A stretch of DNA of 64,000 nt from Branchiostoma floridae. Its lineage: Eukaryota; Chordata; Leptocardii; Amphioxiformes; Branchiostomatidae. Positions 31,701 through 64,000 of the stretch are shown here, one piece after another (position 1 is the first letter of the stretch; each line of letters starts with the position of its first letter). The notes under the pieces are model-generated. The model searched no databases. It was not told where the DNA came from and saw nothing but the letters and a program-made list of their open reading frames with translations. The stretch is taken from NCBI RefSeq assembly GCF_000003815.2, contig NC_049986.1, forward strand, positions 17,578,046-17,642,045, read 5' to 3'. A program made the position numbers and the translations under genes.

Positions 31701-34700
31701 TTGTCTCAAAATCACTGCCTTTTGGAATAAGGATACACGTGTACAAAATGTATATGACAAAGATTGAGAAGCATGTCGGTATATACACATGAAAAGTAGC
31801 GCGATACCCATTTCCTTAAGCCTGAGGAAATGATGTCTTGAGCTATGATTGATGTGAAGCTCGGGCGTAGGCTTTAAAACCCATCCAGTTACATCCCCAG
31901 GCAGACATAGATACACATGAGAACTGACGTCAGCACAGTATGTGCCAATATCAGAGTTTAGGGCTAGAATACTGATGAAATGCACGTCATATTCATAATG
32001 GCTTATAACAGGTATATGCACCGAAACTAGCAGTGCAAAACCAAAATCGAAAAGTTTGGATATTACCGTACTTTCACCTTGTATTACATTCATATATCAC
32101 AGACAAGCAAGTACTTGCGTTAGCTTTATATACAATAAAAAATCCCCAGTCGTTGAGGAAATAACTGTATGCACTACTTCAATAAAAATTGATCAACCAA
32201 AAAAGAAAGCTCAGTTTATTTAAAAGCAGAAAAAATGGTGTAACTATACTATAGTATAAAGAAAACATTGTTATACAGAATCGAAAATTTGACTGGTGTC
32301 CCTGCAGCGTGACTCAGTGTAGCATTCATATTCAGCTGAGGAACTTGCAATTTTCCAGTGAAAGAAAATTCTGGAAATTCTTGGAACGTTGCAGCTGTGG
32401 CGTTTACATGCTTCTAATGCCACCCTCCAATCCAAGAGCGTTCATAGAATAATTCTTTGCAAATTAAATGCAGAACATTGTTGTACCTAGAATCACAAGC
32501 TGAAACACTTGTGGTGAAATTGGTATAATACATTGCATTTGATCTCTATGTATGTATGAATCATGCCTTTCTTTATGCGTGTGAGGCAGTCCACCTGTAC
32601 CAGTCAGGTATAAATACATCTTTGCCAAGCTTTTCACTTCCAATCACACTTTGTGCTACCTCCTGTCCAGCCATCAAACATATTTAATGGGTAAAAAGAA
32701 GAAGTAAAACTTTTCCATTCACACCATGGCGTGGATTTTATCTTATATGGCTATTTTACTGGTGCCTTGCGAATTGTATCGCTGGGAAGCAGCCTTTGGT
32801 ACACTGAGATTGTGTGCTTCACGCCGAGAGCACTCACAATGCAGCGACCGTAAAGAGATTTATGCACTCTGTTGCCATGGGAATATATGCACCTGATAGC
32901 TTGTTAATAGTAGATGGGATCTGTGGACCGGTCCATCTTCAGACGGGGGTGGCCAGGTGGCTTCTTCAAGGTTCAAGAGGTTTGGGAGGAAATGAAGTCT
33001 GGAAGACCCAAGGTTGGCTGGTACTAATCTAAGAGCGCACCTGAGACAAAACTGCCTCTCCAAGACTCGTGTGTTTGCAGTGAAGTATACAACAGTGTTA
33101 TATTTGACGCTGTAAATTTCTAATGGAGTAATACTCTTGGTTTTGCGACAAACTAGAAGCGATGCTTTCATCATAAAAGGGGCAAGATTATTTCCAAGTC
33201 AACAAGCCTCCAAGCCATAGTATATTCTGGAACATTAGCTAAGAGTCGTGCTGGCTGGCAAGCTGTAAGCAGAGAAGCAAGGGGCCAGTTACTTAGGCAA
33301 GCTTGAAGCCTGAACTCGTGAAGGATTTGGTACCTGCATGGGTGTGTTGGCCTTGTCACACAGGTGAAGCAGACAGCAATTTTCGTCATCAAATCATGGA
33401 GAGGATTTTCACACACGTGCAGCAGGGGTGTTGGTCCATATTACCGCGTTGTGCCGGTTCAATCTACGTGAATTGATTGCCTTCATTTACTGTGGTGAGC
33501 GGCGAGACGCCTTGCGTCAGGGACTCCAGGTTGCACAGCTGTATCCCTGGTGAAGCCGGCACTGATGGTACATGGGTGCCCCTTCCTGGAGGACCATCCT
33601 GACCTGTTTCTTCTCGCCATCTGTCTGATCCTTGTCATCTATCTCTCCTACCAAGGATTTGTCTCCTTCCTCTGGCACCTCCTCACCACATGTAAGATGT
33701 CTTGGTTAAGATGTCTTGGTGTATGTGTGATGTGTTGTATAGCTGTAGGCATTCATATCGGCTTGGTTTGTTCTTTTGATTTATCAAGATACTTAATCAA
33801 TAAAAACCTAATTTCGTTTGTGATCAACCGACATGAACAGAATTGTGGAAACGAGAAATTATTATGCCTGATTCTAAGATTAGAAATCATTTTTTTTTTG
33901 TTACAAAAAATGAGCTGCAATAATTGTGAATTACATGTCATGGATCAGCACATGTATGTTACCATTATGGCTATGACTGGTACCACACATTACCTTGTAG
34001 CACTGTATGGTTCATCATGCCCAGTTAAGAACAACGCAGACCGTGTCTCTGTAAGTAACTCTAGATGGCAGTGTCTGGCCCTGGTGCTGAATACAAGACT
34101 GGTATTTAAAATACTGTCTCACCCATCGAAGCATGGCACTGATATACTAGTGTGTTAAAATTACTGTCACATATTTTGAACATGGATTAATGAAAGTTAA
34201 GATTGCATGTTGGATATTTTATTGATGTATTATAGATGTTATGATCCCTGGTGTAAAAATGTCACCTTGCTGGAATTGGTGTTATAGGACTGTCCCACTT
34301 CTTTATTGGAAAGTAATGGCAGCGTGCGTATCTGTTTCAGATACCTATTACAGATGTCGTGTATCTTGATAACGCTTGCCTGGTCACATTTTCTAGTTCT
34401 ACAGGACTAGAATACAAATATTCTAGTTTTGATTTCTGAGAATTTACGATTTAGTCTGGAAATGTTCATCTTCATGTCACATGCACGTGTTTGTTGTTCA
34501 GATTGATCTTTTTCAACTCAGCTTCCAGGCTGCAGTCGGATATTTCAGGTCCTGACTTAAAAGTTTAAAAACGAATGGAGCTTAATGATTTTGAAGTATA
34601 CATTCTGTAGAAATGATGTGGTTTCCGCATTTTTACCCCTTTCCTGGAATGATGTTAAATGCAGCATGCAGTATTTTATATTCCAGCCAATGGCGTTAAC

Positions 34701-37078
34701 CTTCACGACTTGACCTACCCTGTAAAAGTACAGAAATGTCAATGGCATATCTAAACCCGCGTGATTGATTGCAGTTTAGGGGAACACTGCAGGGTTTTTC
34801 TAGGGTATAGAGGCACATAACACATGTATGAGGGCATTTCAAAGGAGCGGTGCGACTTTATAGTACAGAATTCAAGAAAATCTATGAAAATTGGGCATCC
34901 TGATTAAGAAATTTTGCTGTAATGTCTATGAGTATGAGAGTTAATGCTATATGATACTTTCCACTACATGGAGTTCATACAGATAAATTGGATATCATAT
35001 TCATTTTGAAAAATGACTGTCAAGTTTTATAGTCAGGCAATTTGGATATTCTGTTGTTTAATGTTATTTTTTGTTTGAACCTTTGTTATAATTAATTGTG
35101 CTTGAAAAAAAGCATTGTATTTGCATGTTGTTATGTTCAGAAACTTTATGTTTTATTATGGCATTTGCAATAAGCTGAGTGTATGTGGGAGTCCAGAAAC
35201 ACCCTTGTGATTTGACTTCGTGTTGGCTGCAAAGTTGTGATCAATAAATACTCCAAGGGTGCCAAGACTGTGTGCGTCACTGTGCCATTAGCAGTCCATG
35301 TCTTACCCCTGAGTTATAACCCTGGGTTCTCTCATATGGCATAGACATGCCCAGGGGAAGAGTCATAGCCTAGCCCCTGGGAAAAGTCATGGCAAGTCAG
35401 ATTTGATTTGGACATGGCCCAACAGAGAAAAGTCTGTAGTGAATACTGATGTGTGGATGGGGATTTTGGTGGAAGGGTTTTGTGTAAGCTTTGGAAAAAT
35501 ATCTGTGAAGGTGAATACATTAGCTTGAAAAGGTGTAGCTTTAAAGTGCTACATTGACGTATTTTAAGGGCTAGTCAAGTAGAGCTAGGACTTGAGTGCA
35601 AGGGAAAAAATCATAGATTTGGACAATCTGACCGTTGTGAATGATAAGAATGTAATGTACATGAGAGAAGAATATGTTTCACCCTCACTCACATTCAAGG
35701 GTTTAAGATAATGGATGCTATCTGAAAGGTCTGACCATGAGAGAATTCATGTACTTTCTTGGTTCTTTAAACTTCACTCACATGTATTAACCGATCAGTG
35801 AAATAACTGAAGGGAATACACATAAGTGAAGATTCATGGATAAGATAAATGTTCCGCCTGGATGTCTTATCTTTTTGGACATATCTCAGGCTTTGCCTTT
35901 TCCCTGTGTAGATTTATCAAAATGTTTTTCAAGACGCAGCGAAGTAATATTTTACCTGCAAGCCTTCTAGTACGTGTATATGTAGTTTGTCATTACCGTC
36001 ATGGGGAAAGTACATTTATAGCCAAAATGTTGGCAGTTCAAATATCTGTTAGTTATAGTCTAAGATAAGAAATAGTTAACAGCCTCCCTATTTTTTTTTT
36101 TATGTTGTAGAATATTGTGAAACTTGAAAGCTGCAAAAGTTGGTTAGACTTATGTTCATACCAGGTAAATGCACCTTTCGACCCCCATGTAGGCCCCTGG
36201 GGTCGCTGAAAGTAATTCCCAGGTGAATTTCAATCAGATCTTTTGGCACAGGTCCCAGACTGACTGACATCAATCCCTAATGTAAAAGTTGGCAGGTATA
36301 CAAATACTGCCCTCTGGGGGGCAGTTTCAATTTTCCTCCAATTTACAGAACTTAAAGTACTAATCTGCTTTATGGGAATTATAGTAATAGAAGTTGGAGG
36401 CTTTTCTTGCACAGATGTGTGGAAGAGATTGTGAAGAATGCACCTTGTATGGAATATAATATTCTTACGTAGAGTTCCAGTTAGAAATAGAAATGGGTTG
36501 TTGTCAAGCTATGCCATGAGGGCGGGCTTTGTGCATGTGGTTTATTCAACTTGATGGTATGGCTATGCAGGAAATTGCAGTGCAATCTGGGGAAAATATG
36601 GTGCATTGAGATAAGGAAGAAGGCTTCCTTGATAACAAAACATAAAAGCGCTTTTACTTTATGATTTTAGTGAATAACTTTGAAAATCAAAGTAAATCTT
36701 ATTAAAAGTACTCAAGGCATATGTAAGTCTCAAAGTAAATCATATCTCAGAAATCTTCTTTGCCAAGTTGCAAAAGCCGTTTCATGGCCTTATGAAAGTT
36801 CTATGCTACCGGTGTGTTAGAATTTTAAACCTTCAGGCAAGGCAAAAAAGATGCTTTGATTCAGGATGAAGAGATAATTACAAACTGTGGGGCAATTTTG
36901 CTTATTGTCAACTCAGTCGAGTGTTAATTTTAGACTCATGTTTGGATTTGGTTTCATTTGAAAAGAACTTACTGTCTAACTTTGTACAAAATGTTGGTAA
37001 GTACAGTTAAACTTTTAATACATAGCAAGTATGTTCACTGTAAGGTTGTAACCTGAACTTTGACCTCTGACCTCCCAG
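28710..37078 (+). other. Presumed alpha-spectrin intron 1
   Basis: About 8.4 kb of AT-rich DNA. Apart from a candidate exon at 33565-33691, I see no recognisable coding segment, RNA gene or complete transposon. If the first exon is not at 28709, this is simply upstream sequence. Confidence 0.4.
33565..33691 (+). CDS. Candidate coding exon for a transmembrane segment
   Basis: From an ATG at 33565, 42 codons encode an acidic start (FLEDHPDLFLL) and then a strongly hydrophobic stretch (AICLILVIYLSYQGFVSFLW), ending at a good donor ACAT-GTAAGA after 33691. Codon use is GC-rich at third positions, unlike the surrounding AT-rich intron. Splicing in phase 1 to the spectrin exon at 37079 would not keep the spectrin frame, so this could be a separate small gene, an upstream ORF in an alternative spectrin leader, or chance. 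I do not recognise the peptide. Confidence 0.3.
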
Positions 37079-61344
<24,266 letters not shown>

Positions 61345-64000
61345 GTAAGGCTCGAGGGGCAACCCCGCCATCTCCGCATGTCCACTTCTAACTTTTCCCT
61401 TTTTTTGCCAAAAAACTGTCCTGCCTGACAGACATACTAACACACGTTTGCCTGAAGCTGAGCTGTTGTTTTCAGTGACCACTTATCCTTGTAAACATGC
61501 CTACAGTTTACCCCCTTGTATGACCAGCTCACAGTTAAAACATCAAGGCTCAAAGCTAGCTTCCTGCCCTGCTATTGCCTGTCGCAATAGCCATAGAATC
61601 CCTTAATGTTTATAACAACATAAGCTATATTATATAGCTTCTGATGCATTTATGCTCCTTGTATGAACATTATACTTAAAAGAAAAAATGGGTTGCCTTA
61701 AGTGATTTTTACCATGTGAACCTTGGTTTTGAGCCTTGATAAAATGATAACATGTGCGTGTGTACAAAGGAGAAGTGTAGGGTTGTTTACAAGGATAGGT
61801 GGTAATTTATTGCTGATGACTTACTTACAAGCATGCTGTGTCTCATGTAGGAATGTCTGTCTGTTATAACAAGTTGAACTTTATTGAAAGGAAACTTCAT
61901 CCATTTTAAGTAGAAAACAATTAATAGTTTAGTGTTTTTATATGTACATAAAGTGCATGTACTAAACACACACTAGATCCAAGTAACAAACATCCCAGAA
62001 CAGACCTGAAAAGGGTTATGAAACCATTGGAACATGATGAAAATGCAATTGTTGAAAAAGATATGACATGTGTTATTATAATACAGCAATGCTATTTCTT
62101 TTCAAACTTTAGCAGTGATGATTGTTAGAAATCAGTCATCGATTAGTGTTGAGGAAAAATTCACTTTCAATAACAATAACACTTTCACCATTTTACCCAT
62201 TTTTTAAAAGAAAATGTCATTACCTGACTTATAATTGATTAACCCTGCAGTTACTGTATATGTTACAATGCAGTAGACTCACATTTTGAACATGTCTGCC
62301 TTGTTATACATTTACAGTGTACATGTACATATACAAAATGTATGTACCACCATACATGTACCAATACATGTAGACAGTCATGTATCTTATTGATAGACAC
62401 ATGTTAGTTCCTGATTGCTATTGCATGTTGTGTGTGACCGGTAGACCAGTAGACATGATAGAACCATGGTTTAGATGTTAGATGTCTCACCACTTTTCTT
62501 TCTCTCCCTCATGCCTGGTGATGGATCCAGGGCGAGTTACAGGTTTGGTTCTTTCCTTCGGTCTTTTGCTGCTTCCCTGCTTCACTTTGCCCCACCCACA
62601 GCTGGAGTTATGTACAGATTGACTCCCTGTCTGGCAGTTTGGAAAAAAAATCATGACATTTCATGTCAGAATTGAAGCTCAATGTTTCTCTGTTAACAGT
62701 GTAGCTATTTACGTTGAAATTGAAGCTATACTTTTCCCTGTGTTGCCAGCTCATAACCGAAATTGAACAACAGTACTTGTTTACAAACTTTCATTTCAAA
62801 ACGTAGTTGACCATGTAAAACTCATTGTACATACTTTTTGTCGAATCCATAGCTTCTAAGATTTAAACTGTACGTTGTAGGTTTCCTTGTTTGGCAATTG
62901 ATATGACTTGCCTACATGTACATGTACATGTACATGTAGTTTGGTAAAGATTGGAAGGTCTAACATTCACTGTTTTGGCATTCTGAAGTTGAAGTCAACA
63001 AGCTTTGACTTTTTTCAAATAGTGTATGCAAAATATGTACTGAAAACCTTTTTATTTAAAATGGTGCTGAGAAAGAACATGTTCTAAATTCTCAGATGGA
63101 CAAGATCTATTGTCCTTTGAAAGTTCATCTGTGTTGGTACAAGTCATTCTTGAAATAGTTGAACTGTAATTTCCAACACCAAAATTGGACTCACCCAAAT
63201 TTTCGACTGCACAGCATCAGTCTTTGTCAAGGAATGAACAATCCACTGCTGTCATGACGTCACGTTATGCAGATAGAACACGTGACTCAGTAAGCAGTGG
63301 ATTATAGGTTGTCCTGGATTATATCTATTGTCCTTTGAAAGAAATCACCAGATGTTGGTGGGGCAGACCATGCGCTGCTGTTGTGCTGCTGTAGTAAAAT
63401 GCTTGCCTAACCCAGAGTGTGTGTGTGTGCATTGTGTGTGCATGTGTGGTTTCTGCTTTAATCTGACAAGTAATTCTTAAAATCACAGGAATTCCGCATC
63501 ATAGACAAACCAGTGGTGATTTTGCTGGATAATTTCAACTCAACTAAAGCATCTTTTAATTTGCAATATTGAATATGATACCTTTAATGTATGCTAACTT
63601 TTTATTTCAATCCAATATTTAAGCATAATGAGGACGAAATAATCATGCTTGCATACAGGAACTTAAAATTCTTGAATACTTCTAAATGTTAATTATTATG
63701 TTCATAGTATGATAACTATTCCCTTTTGCACGTTTTCCTACCACTCTAAGTTGCACGCAATTTTGCATGTTTGTGTCCCACACACACAGCACCTTGCACA
63801 TGGTGTGATCACACAGAGTTCTCTAGTCTTTATCTATTGTGGAATACTTTACTCTTTTAACAGCTGGATTTCTCAGCTTCATGCAGACAAGCAAAATAAT
63901 TTATTGACACAAAAGCATTGAAATAAAAATTTGTTATTGATTTCTGTTCATAATATGCTGAAAATAACAATTTGATACATTCTGTAATAAAAAAAAGTTT
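61345..64000 (+). other. Spectrin intron 27, runs off the window
   Basis: After exon 27's donor (GCG-GTAAGG), no further spectrin exon was found before the window ends; the expected repeat containing an ELNERW-like motif is not present. It contains (TACATG)n at about 62913-62939, a TG-rich tract near 63418-63450 and a diverged fold-back segment at 63160-63330. Confidence 0.5.
63160..63330. repeat. Diverged relative of the 60126 fold-back element
   Basis: CAACACCAAAATTGGACTCACC corresponds to the arm at 60150, followed by a TTTTCGACTGCA segment, a CACGTGAC and an AATCCACTGCT / AGCAGTGGATT inverted pair. Confidence 0.45.

Noticed and set aside
31644-32093. 149-codon minus-strand frame
   Set aside because: No domain, biased composition of chance frames, no splice context.
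62475-62675. Further spectrin exon near 62530
   Set aside because: An acceptor-like ATCCAG is present, but none of the frames resembles a spectrin repeat.

Overview
The window looks like nuclear DNA of a deuterostome invertebrate, most likely a lancelet (Branchiostoma). The evidence is intron-rich genes with GT-AG splice sites, conserved chordate-type proteins, long repeat-dense introns, many small inverted-repeat elements, tRNA-derived SINEs and two assembly gaps. The species assignment is inference. I chose exon boundaries by reading frame, splice dinucleotides and remembered protein families; no alignment was run.

Layout: (1) 698-4540 (+), a five-exon flavin-containing monooxygenase with a one-base frame break in its last exon. 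(2) 5906-6328, a duplicated promoter/first-exon block, then a seven-exon DNase I-like gene (coding 7366-13550, +). Its enzyme domain is followed by a Ser/Thr-rich stalk, one transmembrane helix and a short tail, so the enzyme should sit on a membrane. Its introns hold a piggyBac-like and a mariner-like non-autonomous element, an (AAT)n tract and a gap. (3) A repeat block around a second gap (14073-14438). (4) 16249-18582 (+), a secreted collagen-C1q protein. (5) 19171-21888 (-), the scavenger decapping enzyme DCPS, convergent with the C1q gene. (6) Two tandem arrays, 22060-23135 (degenerate, 140-175 bp units) and 24095-26135 (about 17 copies of a 115-116 bp unit with a palindromic core). (7) 26882-27301 (-), an unrecognised 139-residue protein. 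(8) A probable shared promoter at 28272-28709. (9) The first half of a non-erythroid-type alpha-spectrin (+): 27 coding exons between 37079 and 61344, about 1180 residues, including the central SH3 domain; the gene runs off the right edge.

The genes do not form one pathway. DNase and C1q could both act on extracellular debris or in innate defence, but that link is only proximity. DCPS and spectrin are housekeeping genes.

The least ordinary signals are the membrane-tethered DNase, the duplicated first exon, the 115-bp palindromic satellite, and a set of features in alpha-spectrin. Those are four local duplications that copy exon-intron boundaries, two GC-AG introns, a tandem GC donor pair that could add seven residues to an SH3 loop, and an Ala/Pro-rich exon where vertebrates carry the calpain/caspase/calmodulin loop. 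I found no prokaryote-style system, CRISPR array or viral gene.
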